Shown: piece after piece, positions 1 to 9,772 of the stretch | Position numbering within the stretch: position 1 is the stretch's first letter | How the letters are laid out: the number at the start of each line of letters is the position of its first letter | NCBI RefSeq assembly: GCF_014764305.1 | Contig: NZ_CP061703.1 | Coordinates: 509,501-573,500 of the forward strand | Direction: 5' to 3' | From: Mesoflavibacter profundi | Lineage (GTDB): Bacteria; Bacteroidota; Bacteroidia; Flavobacteriales; Flavobacteriaceae | Length of the DNA stretch: 64,000 nt | Made by a program: the position numbers and the translations under genes | Notes under the pieces: generated by a model | The model's database searches: none | What the model was told of the DNA's origin: nothing | The model's input: only the letters and a program-made list of their open reading frames with translations

Positions 1-70
1 AATGTAATTGCTAAGGTTAAAAATATTTTTGTGATATAATTTTGTTTCATAATTGTTTGTATGGATTAAT

Positions 71-3000
71 TTATTGAGGTAATTGTTCTGTAATTTCGTA
101 TGTTGTAGTATTTAGGAAGTTTCCTGGATGTGATAATACTAATTGTAAAATTTTTGGTGTATCTGGAGTTGCTCCAGTATACTGCGTATTTCCATCCATG
201 TTAATATCATAATTACTATATCCTGACACTGAGTATGTCGCAGTGTTTAAGAAGTTTCCACTATCATTTAAAACAAACGAAAGTAATGTTGGAGAATCTG
301 CATTAGCACCAGAATACTGGATAGAAGTATTTCCATCTACATTTCCTGCCCATAATCCCATAACTCCAGATCCTAAATCTGTTTGTCCATTAGATCCAAA
401 AGTAGAAAGACCATTTGTAAAGTCTACAACACTAGCTGTAGCAGTTAATGCAACAGTATTTAGAGACATTGTACCTAAGTGGTTTCTGTGATTAACAACA
501 ACAAAGTAATCTTTTCCTGGAACTGTTAATGTTAAAGGAGAAACACCATCTACATCAACCACATCTCCGTCTCTTTGTAATAAAGCAGATGTACTAGCAG
601 ATATTGTCGTATTATTAGTTGCATCACGTAACTCTACCCAAACCCAGTCAACAATAGCATCGTTACCCGTAACATTAAATACTGCAGCATCACAAGTAAT
701 TGCATCTGAATATGGTGAAGTTGTAGGTATATAACCATTTAATCTTAAATCGTCATTCATTAAAGTACCATTAAACGCTCCAGACAAAAATAATCTTGGA
801 GAAACTCTACTTCTAAAAGCTCCTTCAGCTCCTAAATAGTATGTACCGTTTAATCCTGTAAAATCACCTGATAAACTATAGTCTGAACCAAACGGAGTTG
901 CAGTTAACGCTACTACATCGTCACTTCCTGCTCTATGCGCATAAATATCATTTACTGTTAACCCAGTTGCTCCTGTAAAACCTGCTACTTCAGCAGCAGT
1001 TACATAAAATTCTACAGTGTTATTTCCTGAATTAGTAGTATTAGTAGGTGTAATTGTAAACGTTTTGTCCATTACTAAATTAGTACCTGCACTACCATTG
1101 TATGATTGCGCATTTGTTCCAGATCTAGATACAGAAGAATCTACACATCCGTAATCAAAACCATCGTTATTTGTTATACCTAACATCACATCATTAGATC
1201 CACTATCTGATGGGTAAATTGTACCTGCAGATGGTAAAATTGAAAAATCGTTTGAAACAGTTGAATTCACTGCTGTTTGAACAGCTCTTGGTCCTGGTCC
1301 TCTAACAGCAAAGTTATCTACTACAACACCTTGTGCCCAACCACCATCATCATTATAGTGAATTGAAAGATGAACAACTTGGCCTACGTAAGCAGACAAA
1401 TCTATTGTAATAGTCTGAAAAGGCACATTTTGAGCCGTTCCAGTTCCAGTAGTACCTAATTGAGCAGCTAAAGGCCAAGTTGCTCCTCCATCAAGAGACA
1501 ACTCTAATGTTAAAGTACCTCCGTAAGTATCATCAAAAGAATAATCAAATGAAACTTCTGCCGAACTATAATTTGTTAAATCAACTCCACCTGTAATTTC
1601 CATTCTTTCATCACTCATATCACAATTACAATCATCATCATTTATATATGCGTAATTAGTAGCATTACCTGTTGGATTAAAATATCCTGCATCTGGAAAA
1701 GTAGTATTATTTCCTATAGCAAAATCAGTAGCAGAAGGTGCTCCTGTTACAGTCCACTGACCAAAACCAGATTCAAAATCGTCTGAGAAAATATCTTGTA
1801 AATTTCCACCTTGTGTTGGTAAAATATCGTCATCATTTATTGTTAATGTGTAAGCAGAATTTCCTACAGTAGCATCTCCACCGTTATTATTTAACGTAAA
1901 TGTTAAGTCAATAGTTTCATCTCCTTCTATAAAATCATCGTTATAAACTCTTAAAGTTACCGATTGGTTTGCAGTTGCTCCAGCACTAAAATTAACTACA
2001 TTATTAAGTAAAACGAAGTCATTAGAATCTGCAGTACCACCATTTACCGATACATTAGCTGTAGCGTTTTGAGATGGACCTTGAGCAATACTTAAATCTA
2101 CAGTCACATCTGTAAAAGAACAATCCGATCCTTCTACAACGTTTGCTGAAGAAACAGCAAAAGAAACTGAAGGTGAAGGAGCATTTCCTGTAGTAGAATT
2201 TGGAAGTTCTGATCTTCCAGGAGAATTTTGCATTACAGTAACCATTCTAGCTACTTGATCTGCAGTAAAAATATTCATACATGTATCATAACTATAATCC
2301 ATGTAATTCTCTACCATGTCTCTTTGATCACCTGCACCATCATTACATGTATCAGCAGTTGTAGGACAACCACTACTAGAACCACCTTGTGTTGGTGTAT
2401 CGTTACAAAAATCATCTACATTACAATTTCCATCTCCCCAAATATGTCTAAGTCCTATCCAGTGACCTATTTCATGAGTTAATGTTCTACCAGCTGCATA
2501 AACACCACCATTTGGATGTGGATTAGCAACTGAACCTATTGAAGTATATAAACAAACAACACCATCTGTATTGTTTGGCTCATCTGTAGTTGGCATTCCA
2601 GGTAAAGTAGAGCCTTCAGGGAATTGAGCATACCCTAATAATCCACCACCTAAGTTTCCAGTCCAGTTATTACAATATAACGTACGGTCCCAAATTGTTG
2701 CAGGTTTAATTGTGTTTTCAAAATCTGCTTGAGATAATTGACCTGGATAACCATACACACGATTAATTCCAGGTTCTGCTAAAGGATTTCCGCTTGGATC
2801 TACTTGCGCAGGAACGAAAACTATTTGAGCGTCTGCTGCTACTGCTGCCCAAGGACCAGAAGCTGCTCCAGCTTGGTTACTAAAATCTAAATTTAATTGA
2901 TCAATTTGAGCATTTACATATTGAGCATCTAAATCTGCAGCATCACCTGGTGAACCTGATACTACGTGAAATATTATTGGAATATTATAAACAGGCATTT

Positions 3001-3361
3001 GCGCTGCAGAAGCGTTTCCGCTTGCAACTCTAGCTGCTTGTTCAGCCTTGTAACTTTGAACTAAAGGAGCTAACCAATCTTCAAATTGTTGCTTAGACCT
3101 TCTATTAGGGTTATTAGCTCTAAGTTGTTCATTATACTCTTCAGTTAAACATCTTACTACACCGTTTTCGTTTAAAAAACGTTGATTTTCTTCATTTAAT
3201 TGTAGATTTCCATTTACATTTGAAGAATTTGAATTCTTCTTTTTTGTAGGTTTTACAGTGTTTATTTGATCTTTTGAAGTAATTACTCCAGTTTGCCCGT
3301 AACTAAAGTTGATACTTAAAACACAAATACACACAAAAATTAATTTAGTAATTTTTCTCAT
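71..3361 (-). CDS. secreted M43-family zinc metalloprotease, multidomain
   Basis: A 1096-residue secreted protein. The N-terminus is a signal peptide ending near FSYGQ. The catalytic part carries HEIGHWIGLRH at about residues 296-306, the HExxHxxGxxH zinc site of M43 (pappalysin/cytophagalysin) peptidases, and a downstream NYMDYS segment near residue 353 fits the family's Met-turn. A Calx-beta-like region follows (about 405-515, with a VEGD..ETI core), then a jelly-roll-like adhesion region beginning DDFESGFGQW (about 525-690). The extreme C-terminus holds two copies of a motif of about 45 residues containing DGNT..YTGA..D(S/T)P and PGNFLNT or SGNFLNT. No clear type A sorting signal is visible, so these repeats may be the export or anchoring signal. 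It probably degrades extracellular protein. Its promoter box lies at 3392-3399. Family assignment is firm; the substrate is unknown. Confidence 0.9.
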   Translation of the reverse strand: MRKITKLIFVCICVLSINFSYGQTGVITSKDQINTVKPTKKKNSNSSNVNGNLQLNEENQRFLNENGVVRCLTEEYNEQLRANNPNRRSKQQFEDWLAPLVQSYKAEQAARVASGNASAAQMPVYNIPIIFHVVSGSPGDAADLDAQYVNAQIDQLNLDFSNQAGAASGPWAAVAADAQIVFVPAQVDPSGNPLAEPGINRVYGYPGQLSQADFENTIKPATIWDRTLYCNNWTGNLGGGLLGYAQFPEGSTLPGMPTTDEPNNTDGVVCLYTSIGSVANPHPNGGVYAAGRTLTHEIGHWIGLRHIWGDGNCNVDDFCNDTPTQGGSSSGCPTTADTCNDGAGDQRDMVENYMDYSYDTCMNIFTADQVARMVTVMQNSPGRSELPNSTTGNAPSPSVSFAVSSANVVEGSDCSFTDVTVDLSIAQGPSQNATANVSVNGGTADSNDFVLLNNVVNFSAGATANQSVTLRVYNDDFIEGDETIDLTFTLNNNGGDATVGNSAYTLTINDDDILPTQGGNLQDIFSDDFESGFGQWTVTGAPSATDFAIGNNTTFPDAGYFNPTGNATNYAYINDDDCNCDMSDERMEITGGVDLTNYSSAEVSFDYSFDDTYGGTLTLELSLDGGATWPLAAQLGTTGTGTAQNVPFQTITIDLSAYVGQVVHLSIHYNDDGGWAQGVVVDNFAVRGPGPRAVQTAVNSTVSNDFSILPSAGTIYPSDSGSNDVMLGITNNDGFDYGCVDSSVSRSGTNAQSYNGSAGTNLVMDKTFTITPTNTTNSGNNTVEFYVTAAEVAGFTGATGLTVNDIYAHRAGSDDVVALTATPFGSDYSLSGDFTGLNGTYYLGAEGAFRSRVSPRLFLSGAFNGTLMNDDLRLNGYIPTTSPYSDAITCDAAVFNVTGNDAIVDWVWVELRDATNNTTISASTSALLQRDGDVVDVDGVSPLTLTVPGKDYFVVVNHRNHLGTMSLNTVALTATASVVDFTNGLSTFGSNGQTDLGSGVMGLWAGNVDGNTSIQYSGANADSPTLLSFVLNDSGNFLNTATYSVSGYSNYDINMDGNTQYTGATPDTPKILQLVLSHPGNFLNTTTYEITEQLPQ

Positions 3362-3391
3362 AGTATTTAGGGAAATTTGTATTTAGTCGGA

Positions 3392-3399
3392 CAAAATTA
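3392..3399 (-). promoter_or_regulatory. -7 promoter element for the metalloprotease gene
   Basis: On the minus strand this reads TAATTTTG, an exact match to the Bacteroidota -7 consensus TAnnTTTG, about 30 bases before the start codon. No clear -33 element was identified. Confidence 0.5.
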
Positions 3400-3468
3400 A
3401 CCCTTTAACCTAAAAAAACAACTTATTGTAAGTGTTTTCGACAAATTACTCTATGATTGAAAATTGTT

Positions 3469-3490
3469 CGGTAAAATCGGTATTTTACCG
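3469..3490. other. short inverted repeat between metalloprotease and nqrF
   Basis: The sequence CGGTAAAAT, a CGGT loop, then ATTTTACCG forms a perfect 9-bp stem. It adjoins the hairpin at 3501-3529. It may be part of the nqr transcript end or an operator for the metalloprotease; the sequence does not decide between them. Confidence 0.35.
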
Positions 3491-3500
3491 ATAAAATAAT

Positions 3501-3529
3501 AAAAGCCAATGCGTTAGACATTGGCTTTT
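3501..3529 (-). terminator. hairpin terminator after nqrF
   Basis: An 11-bp stem (AAAAGCCAATG paired with CATTGGCTTTT) lies 23 bases past the nqrF stop codon. Read on the minus strand it is followed by a T-rich run, so it fits an intrinsic terminator for the nqr operon. Confidence 0.7.
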
Positions 3530-3551
3530 ATGATATCGAGGTGTTATTAAA

Positions 3552-4862
3552 TTATCCTCCGAAGTCGTCAAATCTGATGTTTTCATCTGGTATTCCAAAA
3601 TCTTCACCCATTTTTTGAACAGCTTTATTCATTAATGGTGGACCACAGAAATATAATTCTATATCTTCTGGTGTTTCATGATGGTTCAGATAATTATCGA
3701 TCACACAATTGTGAATAAACCCTACAAAACCATCTCCTTCTTCGTCATTGATATCTTTTTTAACTTTCCAGTTATCTTCTTCTAAAGGCTCTGAAAGTGC
3801 TAAGTAGAATTTAAAGTTAGGGAATTCTCTTTCTAACTCACGGAAGTGCTCTAAGTAGAATAATTCTCTTTTAGAACGACCACCATACCAATAAGTAACT
3901 TTACGTCCTGTTTTTAATGTTTTGAATAAGTGGTATAAGTGAGAACGCATTGGTGCCATACCTGCTCCTCCGCCAACATATAGCATTTCTGCATCAGAAT
4001 CGTTGATAAAGAATTCTCCATAAGGTCCAGAAATCACACATTTATCACCTTTCTTTAAATTAAAAATGTAAGATGAAGCTACTCCTGGATTTACATCCAT
4101 CCAACCGTTTTTAGCTCTATCCCATGGTGGTGTAGCGATACGAACGTTTAACATGATTTCTCTACCTTCTGCTGGGTAAGAAGCCATAGAGTATGCACGT
4201 TCAACAGTCTCATCATTTTTCATTACTAATGGCCATAAACCAAACTTATCCCATTCTGCTTGAAATTTATCTGGTGTTTCATGTTCTTCAGGATGTGCTG
4301 TAATATCTATGTCAGAATATTTCACTTCACATTTAGGAATTTCAATTTGAATATATCCTCCTGCTTTGTAATTCATATCCTCTGGAATCTCAACAACAAA
4401 TTCCTTTATAAATGATGCAACATTATAGTTACGTACAACAGTTGCTTCCCATTTTTTAATTCCAAAAACTTCTTCTGGAATAGTAATTTCCATGTCTTGT
4501 TTAACTTTTACCTGACAAGCTAAACGTGCTCCATGTTGTAACTCTTTTCTTGTAAAATGTGGTGTTTCTGTAGGTAAAGCTTCTCCTCCACCTTGTAACA
4601 CATGACACTCACATTGTATACAAGTTCCTCCACCACCACAAGCAGATGGTAAAAATATTTTTTGATTACCTAATGTTGATAATAATGTTCCTCCTGAAGA
4701 TACTTGTACTTCTTTTTCACCATTAATTTTAATAGTTACTGGTCCAGAAGGTGATAACTTTTGTTTTACAAATAATAATAACGCAACTAAAATTAGCGTA
4801 ATTACTAAAAATGCTATGACAGTTGTAAAAACTGTTCCTAATGTACTTGCTGCTAAAATCAT
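3552..4862 (-). CDS. nqrF: Na+-translocating NADH:quinone reductase subunit F
   Basis: NqrF is the NADH-oxidising subunit of the Na+ pump in the inner membrane. It passes electrons from NADH through FAD to a [2Fe-2S] centre. Residues 8-32 form the N-terminal membrane anchor. The plant-ferredoxin-type cluster ligands are Cys75, Cys81, Cys84 and Cys116. The FAD-binding RAYSMASYP and NAD-binding YVGGGAGMAPMRS segments follow, and the protein ends in FDDFGG. Length 436 aa is normal, though the region around residues 180-220 carries a small insertion that looks typical of this phylum. It is the last gene of nqrABCDEF and starts 1 base after nqrE stops. Confidence 0.97.
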   Translation of the reverse strand: MILAASTLGTVFTTVIAFLVITLILVALLLFVKQKLSPSGPVTIKINGEKEVQVSSGGTLLSTLGNQKIFLPSACGGGGTCIQCECHVLQGGGEALPTETPHFTRKELQHGARLACQVKVKQDMEITIPEEVFGIKKWEATVVRNYNVASFIKEFVVEIPEDMNYKAGGYIQIEIPKCEVKYSDIDITAHPEEHETPDKFQAEWDKFGLWPLVMKNDETVERAYSMASYPAEGREIMLNVRIATPPWDRAKNGWMDVNPGVASSYIFNLKKGDKCVISGPYGEFFINDSDAEMLYVGGGAGMAPMRSHLYHLFKTLKTGRKVTYWYGGRSKRELFYLEHFRELEREFPNFKFYLALSEPLEEDNWKVKKDINDEEGDGFVGFIHNCVIDNYLNHHETPEDIELYFCGPPLMNKAVQKMGEDFGIPDENIRFDDFGG

Positions 4863-4863
4863 G

Positions 4864-5598
4864 TTACTTTACTGTTGTATTGTTAACTATGCTTTGGTTA
4901 GTTTGAGCAACCTTGTCTTTGTTTGTTTTGTCAATTGTTTGGACTTGCTCTGTAGTATCCTTTTTAGCAGATTCTTCATCGCCACCAGTTAACATTCCTC
5001 CAAAACTTAAAAACCCGATTCCCATTAATCCTGTTATAATAAATGTAATTCCTAATCCTCTTAAAGGTGCAGGCACACTACTATATCTAATTTTTTCTCT
5101 AATTGCTGCTATAGCTAAAATTGCTAAAAACCATCCTATACCAGATCCAACACCATAAACTGTAGCCAAACTTAAAGTTGGTATTTCTCTAGACTGCATA
5201 AATAATGAGCCTCCTAAAATCGCACAGTTTACTGCTATAAGTGGTAAAAATATACCTAATGAGTTATATAATGATGGTGAGAATTTTTCTACAACAATCT
5301 CTACTAATTGAACCATTGTTGCAATAGTTGCAATAAACATTATAAAAGATAAGAAACTAAGATCGTAGTTTGCATATTCTTCTCCTAACCAAGATAAAGC
5401 TCCTGGTTGTAATACATATTGATCTAATAGCCAGTTTACTGGAACAGTAACAGCTAATACAAAGATAACTGCTGCTCCTAAACCTACTGCTGTAGATACT
5501 TTTTTAGATACAGCAAGGTAAGAACACATACCTAAGAAGGTTGCGAATACCATGTTATCTACAAATATTGATTTAAATAATAATTCTAAATATTCCAT
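4864..5598 (-). CDS. nqrE: Na+-translocating NADH:quinone reductase subunit E
   Basis: An integral-membrane subunit of the Na+-NQR with six predicted helices, homologous to NqrD and RnfA. The opening MEYLELLFKSIFVDNMVFA and the later GIFLPLIAVNCAILGGSLF segment are characteristic. At 244 aa it is about 45 residues longer than the classic proteobacterial NqrE. The excess is a polar C-terminal tail rich in K, T, Q and N (from about residue 205). The tail should face the cytoplasm or periplasm and has no recognisable motif. Confidence 0.96.
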   Translation of the reverse strand: MEYLELLFKSIFVDNMVFATFLGMCSYLAVSKKVSTAVGLGAAVIFVLAVTVPVNWLLDQYVLQPGALSWLGEEYANYDLSFLSFIMFIATIATMVQLVEIVVEKFSPSLYNSLGIFLPLIAVNCAILGGSLFMQSREIPTLSLATVYGVGSGIGWFLAILAIAAIREKIRYSSVPAPLRGLGITFIITGLMGIGFLSFGGMLTGGDEESAKKDTTEQVQTIDKTNKDKVAQTNQSIVNNTTVK

Positions 5599-5634
5599 AT
5601 GATTTTGAGTTTTCAGTATAAATACTGCTACTTA

Positions 5635-6279
5635 TTAATCTTCTATTAATGCTTTATTTTTACTACGTTGTACCCAGATTATCAATCCTACGATTATTAA
5701 TGCCATAGGAGGCATTAACATAAATCCATTGTTTTCGTAACCTAAAGCATATACGCCAGTTTTTTCTACAGGATCTCCTAATACAGGGAAACCAAATAAT
5801 GTTCCTGAACCAAGTAATTCTCTAAAAAATCCAACTATTATTAAAATTACTGCATAACCTAAAGCATTACCTATTCCGTCAAGGAAAGATTTCCATGGTC
5901 CGTTACCTAAAGCAAAAGCCTCAAAACGTCCCATAATTATACAGTTAGTAATAATTAAACCTACAAATACAGAAAGTGTTTTACTTAACTCATAAGCAAA
6001 AGCTTTAAGTACTTGATCTACTATAATTACTAATGCTGCAACTACAATTAATTGTACAATAATTCTGATTTTTGAAGGAATGATGTTTCTCATTAAAGAG
6101 ATCACTACATTGCCTACACCTAAAACGAATAATACAGCTATACCCATTACTAGCGACGCTTTTAATTCTGCTGTAATTGCTAACGCAGAACAAATCCCTA
6201 ATACTTGAATTGTAATTGGGTTATTATCTGCTAATGGATCTGTAATTAATTTAGCGTCTTTTTTTGAAAGTAGTCCCAT
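5635..6279 (-). CDS. nqrD: Na+-translocating NADH:quinone reductase subunit D
   Basis: A 214-residue polytopic membrane subunit, paralogous to NqrE. Together NqrD and NqrE form the half-channel pair that coordinates a buried iron centre between the two subunits. The GICSALAITAELKASLVMG segment and the TNCIIMGRFEAFALGN segment are family hallmarks. It lies 2 bases after nqrC and 36 bases before nqrE within the operon. Confidence 0.96.
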   Translation of the reverse strand: MGLLSKKDAKLITDPLADNNPITIQVLGICSALAITAELKASLVMGIAVLFVLGVGNVVISLMRNIIPSKIRIIVQLIVVAALVIIVDQVLKAFAYELSKTLSVFVGLIITNCIIMGRFEAFALGNGPWKSFLDGIGNALGYAVILIIVGFFRELLGSGTLFGFPVLGDPVEKTGVYALGYENNGFMLMPPMALIIVGLIIWVQRSKNKALIED

Positions 6280-6281
6280 AT

Positions 6282-7037
6282 TTAGTTCGCTTTATTTTTT
6301 AATGTTTGAAAATAAGGCTGATATAATTTAAGATCATTTTTAATCATTGCAGAAACACCATCTCCTGTGATTGTTGCACCTGCTAATGCGTCTACCTCAT
6401 TATCGTCTTTGATTTCATTTTTAGGATCGTTATTACCTTTTGCTACAGTAATACCTTTAAAAACACCATTGTCTGTTAAAAGCTTTTCACCGTAAAAATC
6501 ATCCATGAAATAACGTTGTTTTATGTTAGCTCCTAATCCTGGAGTTTCACCTTTATGATCGAAGTAAACACCTTGAACAACCATGTCTTGATCCATTGCT
6601 ACATATCCCCAAATTGCATCCCATAATCCTTTACCGTAAATAGGTGCTATGTAAAAAGTCGTTCCGTCCTTTTCTCCTACAAATAATGGTAATCTTCTAA
6701 CGCCTCCACTTTTTGCTTTAGCTTGTTCTTTTTTTACATCTATTAAATAAGCATTTTCATCTTCTTTAATATCGTTACCATTAATAACAATTTGTTTAGT
6801 GATGTATTTAGAAAAAGCATCGGCAACTTTATCTGTAGAGATAAAAGCAACATCAGATTCTCCGTTATCATTTACACCCATTGCATAAAGGATGTTTTGT
6901 TGTTTTTCCATTCTTTCATTTTCGGCAATTGTAGGCTTTAATGAAGCTGCTGTAAATGCTAATAATGCACCAACAACTACTACCATACCAATAGCGAATA
7001 GAATTGTATATATATTACTATCTGTTTTATTTGACAT
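6282..7037 (-). CDS. nqrC: Na+-translocating NADH:quinone reductase subunit C
   Basis: A 251-residue subunit with one N-terminal membrane helix (about residues 9-30) and a periplasmic FMN-binding domain. The covalent flavin site lies in DALAGATITGDG near the C-terminus; the second Thr of this stretch matches the threonine that carries phosphoester-linked FMN in the family's SGATxT motif, here AGATIT. It follows nqrB by 3 bases. Confidence 0.95.
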   Translation of the reverse strand: MSNKTDSNIYTILFAIGMVVVVGALLAFTAASLKPTIAENERMEKQQNILYAMGVNDNGESDVAFISTDKVADAFSKYITKQIVINGNDIKEDENAYLIDVKKEQAKAKSGGVRRLPLFVGEKDGTTFYIAPIYGKGLWDAIWGYVAMDQDMVVQGVYFDHKGETPGLGANIKQRYFMDDFYGEKLLTDNGVFKGITVAKGNNDPKNEIKDDNEVDALAGATITGDGVSAMIKNDLKLYQPYFQTLKNKAN

Positions 7038-7040
7038 GAC

Positions 7041-8255
7041 TTAAGCTGTTTTAACTTTTAAACGTTTCATTCTACGTTTTACATTTCCTTGTACTACGTA
7101 ATGATCTATAGTTGGTGCAAAAACATTCATTAATAAGATTGCTAAGAAAACACCTTCTGGATAAGCCGGATTAAACACACGAATCATAATTGAAATGAAA
7201 CCAATTAAGAATCCATAAATCCATTTACCTTTATTAGTTTGAGAAGCCGTAACAGGATCTGTTGCCATGTAAACTGCTCCAAACAAAATACTACCTATAA
7301 TTAAATGTTGCCAGAAAGGCACACTCATTAATCCAAAGAATTTGCTTCCTTCGCCTATCCAACCTGCTTCTACAACACCATTAAAAATTAATCCCATTGT
7401 TAAAGCTCCAACTAGTGTAGAAACGATTATTCTCCAACTTCCTATTTTAGTAAAGATTAAAAATAACGCACCAAGAATGATTAATAATTTTGAAGTTTCT
7501 CCAACCGAACCTGGTATGAAACCATAAAACATATCCATATAATCTATTCCTGCTAAACTACTATTTTGAGCGTATGCTCCTAATAATGTCTCTCCTGAAA
7601 TAGCGTCTGGTGTTCCTGCTCTTTCTACAGCTTCATGAACCCAAACCTTATCTCCTGACATCCATGTTGGATATGCAAAGAATAAAAATGCACGAATAGT
7701 TAATGCTGGGTTTAGGATATTCATTCCTGTTCCTCCAAACACTTCTTTTCCTATTACAACACCAAAAATCACAGCTACTGCTAACATCCATAATGGAATA
7801 TCTACTGGCACGATTAATGGCACTAACATACCTGTTACAAGGTATCCTTCTTCTACTTCGTGACCTTTAATTACAGCGAAAATAAATTCGATTAAAAGAC
7901 CAACTCCATAAGATACTATAACTAAAGGTAAAACTGTCCAAGCTCCAACAATAAAGTTGTCCCATGTTAAGAAATTACCAAACAAAGATGCTTCTCTAGT
8001 TATACCTGCTGCTGCATCTATTGCTGCATAATGTTGGTAACCTGCGTTGAAAATACCAAATATTAAACATGGTACTAATGCCATGATAACAGTATTCATT
8101 GTACGCTTTAGGTCGTCTGCTGCCTTTACATGAGTTCCTCCGTGAGTAGTCTCGTTAGGCAAGTATAAAAAAGTATGAATTGCATTAAATGCAGGAGCCA
8201 TTTTGGTTCCTTTATACTTTTCTTTTAAATTGTGTAAATTACTTTTTAAACCCAT
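7041..8255 (-). CDS. nqrB: Na+-translocating NADH:quinone reductase subunit B
   Basis: The largest membrane subunit (404 aa, about ten helices). It holds riboflavin and a covalent FMN and forms the Na+ path. The flavin-attachment segment is ISGETLLGAY, with Thr223 in the position of the family's SGAT motif; Ala is replaced by Glu. The start codon shares one base with the nqrA stop codon, indicating translational coupling. Confidence 0.95.
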   Translation of the reverse strand: MGLKSNLHNLKEKYKGTKMAPAFNAIHTFLYLPNETTHGGTHVKAADDLKRTMNTVIMALVPCLIFGIFNAGYQHYAAIDAAAGITREASLFGNFLTWDNFIVGAWTVLPLVIVSYGVGLLIEFIFAVIKGHEVEEGYLVTGMLVPLIVPVDIPLWMLAVAVIFGVVIGKEVFGGTGMNILNPALTIRAFLFFAYPTWMSGDKVWVHEAVERAGTPDAISGETLLGAYAQNSSLAGIDYMDMFYGFIPGSVGETSKLLIILGALFLIFTKIGSWRIIVSTLVGALTMGLIFNGVVEAGWIGEGSKFFGLMSVPFWQHLIIGSILFGAVYMATDPVTASQTNKGKWIYGFLIGFISIMIRVFNPAYPEGVFLAILLMNVFAPTIDHYVVQGNVKRRMKRLKVKTA

Positions 8256-9610
8256 TATCCTATCTCTTTAAGCATTAAGTCTAATCCTTCTCTAATTATT
8301 TTTTGATGTGGTTGTTTTGACACACAGATAAATTCGGTTAACGCGAAATCTTCTGGTGCTACCTCATACATCCCTAAAGCTTCCATTTCATCTAAATCTT
8401 TATACATACAAGATTTTAAGATTTGTAATGGATATATATCTAATGGGAACACTTCTTCGTAACTTCCTGTTACTACAAAAGCTCTATGCTCTCCATTTGT
8501 ATTTGTATCTAAATCGTATTTTTTGTTTGGTGACAACCAAGAAAACGTTAATGCTCTTGATGTAGAAATCTTATTAAAGATTGGCTTATTCCATCCAAAA
8601 AACTCATAATCATCACCTTCTGGAATTACTGTAATTATATTACTGTAGTAATCTAAAAATCCATCTGGTTTTATTTGTTTTCCTGATAATACATTACCTG
8701 AAATAATACGGTCGTTACCGTCTTTATCCACGCCATTATCATAAACCATTGTTGCTACTTCGCTTCCTATTTTAGTACGGAAATAACGTGGCTTTTTAAC
8801 AGAAGATCCTGCTAAAGCAACAATACGCTCTGCATTAAATTTTCCTGTTAAAAATAACTCTCCAATAATTACAAGGTCTTGCGCGTTTAATGTCCAAACC
8901 ACTTCTCCTTTATTTATTGGATCTATTTTGTTAATTTGTGTTCCTACATTTCCAGAAGGATGCGGACCAGAAACCTTATGGATAGTTGCATCTTTTATGT
9001 TAGAGAAAGGTGAATTACTGTTTTTTCCAACAGACACATTAACATTGCCTTCTGTAAGTTTGCTTAATGCCGTTATTGCTGCTTGTAATTCTGCCTCTTT
9101 ACCTTGTAAAGTAAAATCTAAATCTGCAGCTAATGGAGCACTAGCATACGCTGAAATAAAAATTGACTTTGGCGTACTGTTTGGTTTTGCAATAACATCG
9201 TAAGGTCGTTGTTTTACAAATGCCCAACATCCAGATTCTAATAATCTAGATTTGATTGCCTCAGCAGTTGCAGTATTTACATCTAAAGATCCAAAGTCTT
9301 GGTAAGATTGCTCATTATCGGCTTGAATTTTGATAGATAAAATTCTTCGTTTTTCACCACGAGCTATCTCGATAATTTCTCCAGAAACAGGAGATACAAA
9401 CTTAATGTTTTCGTTAGCTTTATCGTAAAAAACAGTATCACCTGCTTTTACCTTATCACCAACTCTAGCTACTAACTTTGGAATAACTTGGTGAAAATCC
9501 TCTGGTCTAATCGTGTAAAAGTTGCTAACTATAGCATTTTCAGTCACCTTTTCGGCTTCACCTTTTAACTTAATATCTAGACCTTTTTTAATTTTAATGT
9601 CGTTTGACAT
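8255..9610 (-). CDS. nqrA: Na+-translocating NADH:quinone reductase subunit A
   Basis: A cytoplasmic-side subunit of 451 aa, lacking membrane helices, that sits by the ubiquinone site. It has the typical IKKGLDIKLKGEAE opening, a barrel-sandwich (biotinyl-like) segment around VGDKVKAGDTVFYDK, and the conserved GPHPSGNVGTQI stretch. First gene of the operon. A promoter box lies at 9646-9653 on the minus strand. Confidence 0.96.
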   Translation of the reverse strand: MSNDIKIKKGLDIKLKGEAEKVTENAIVSNFYTIRPEDFHQVIPKLVARVGDKVKAGDTVFYDKANENIKFVSPVSGEIIEIARGEKRRILSIKIQADNEQSYQDFGSLDVNTATAEAIKSRLLESGCWAFVKQRPYDVIAKPNSTPKSIFISAYASAPLAADLDFTLQGKEAELQAAITALSKLTEGNVNVSVGKNSNSPFSNIKDATIHKVSGPHPSGNVGTQINKIDPINKGEVVWTLNAQDLVIIGELFLTGKFNAERIVALAGSSVKKPRYFRTKIGSEVATMVYDNGVDKDGNDRIISGNVLSGKQIKPDGFLDYYSNIITVIPEGDDYEFFGWNKPIFNKISTSRALTFSWLSPNKKYDLDTNTNGEHRAFVVTGSYEEVFPLDIYPLQILKSCMYKDLDEMEALGMYEVAPEDFALTEFICVSKQPHQKIIREGLDLMLKEIG

Positions 9611-9645
9611 ATTATTTAAGTCATTTTAGTTAAAAAAAATCGGTG

Positions 9646-9653
9646 CAAAAATA
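9646..9653 (-). promoter_or_regulatory. -7 promoter element of the nqr operon
   Basis: Minus-strand TATTTTTG matches TAnnTTTG exactly and lies 36 bases before the nqrA start. A TTTTG tract lies about 14 bases further upstream, slightly close for a -33 element. Confidence 0.5.
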
Positions 9654-9772
9654 CAAACTTTATGCTTCAAAACTAACCTTTAACAGTTCTTAAAACTTTA
9701 TTTATACTAATTCTAAATAAGCAAATATGCTTAGGCATTCTTTTTGCTTATATTTACCAAAATATTTATTTG

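Noticed and set aside
1-70. A gene upstream of the metalloprotease stop
   Set aside because: Only 70 AT-rich bases are available and no supported frame or motif is seen.
3362-3551. Riboswitch or small RNA between nqrF and the metalloprotease
   Set aside because: The two hairpins there are simple stems; one fits a terminator and no known riboswitch core is visible.
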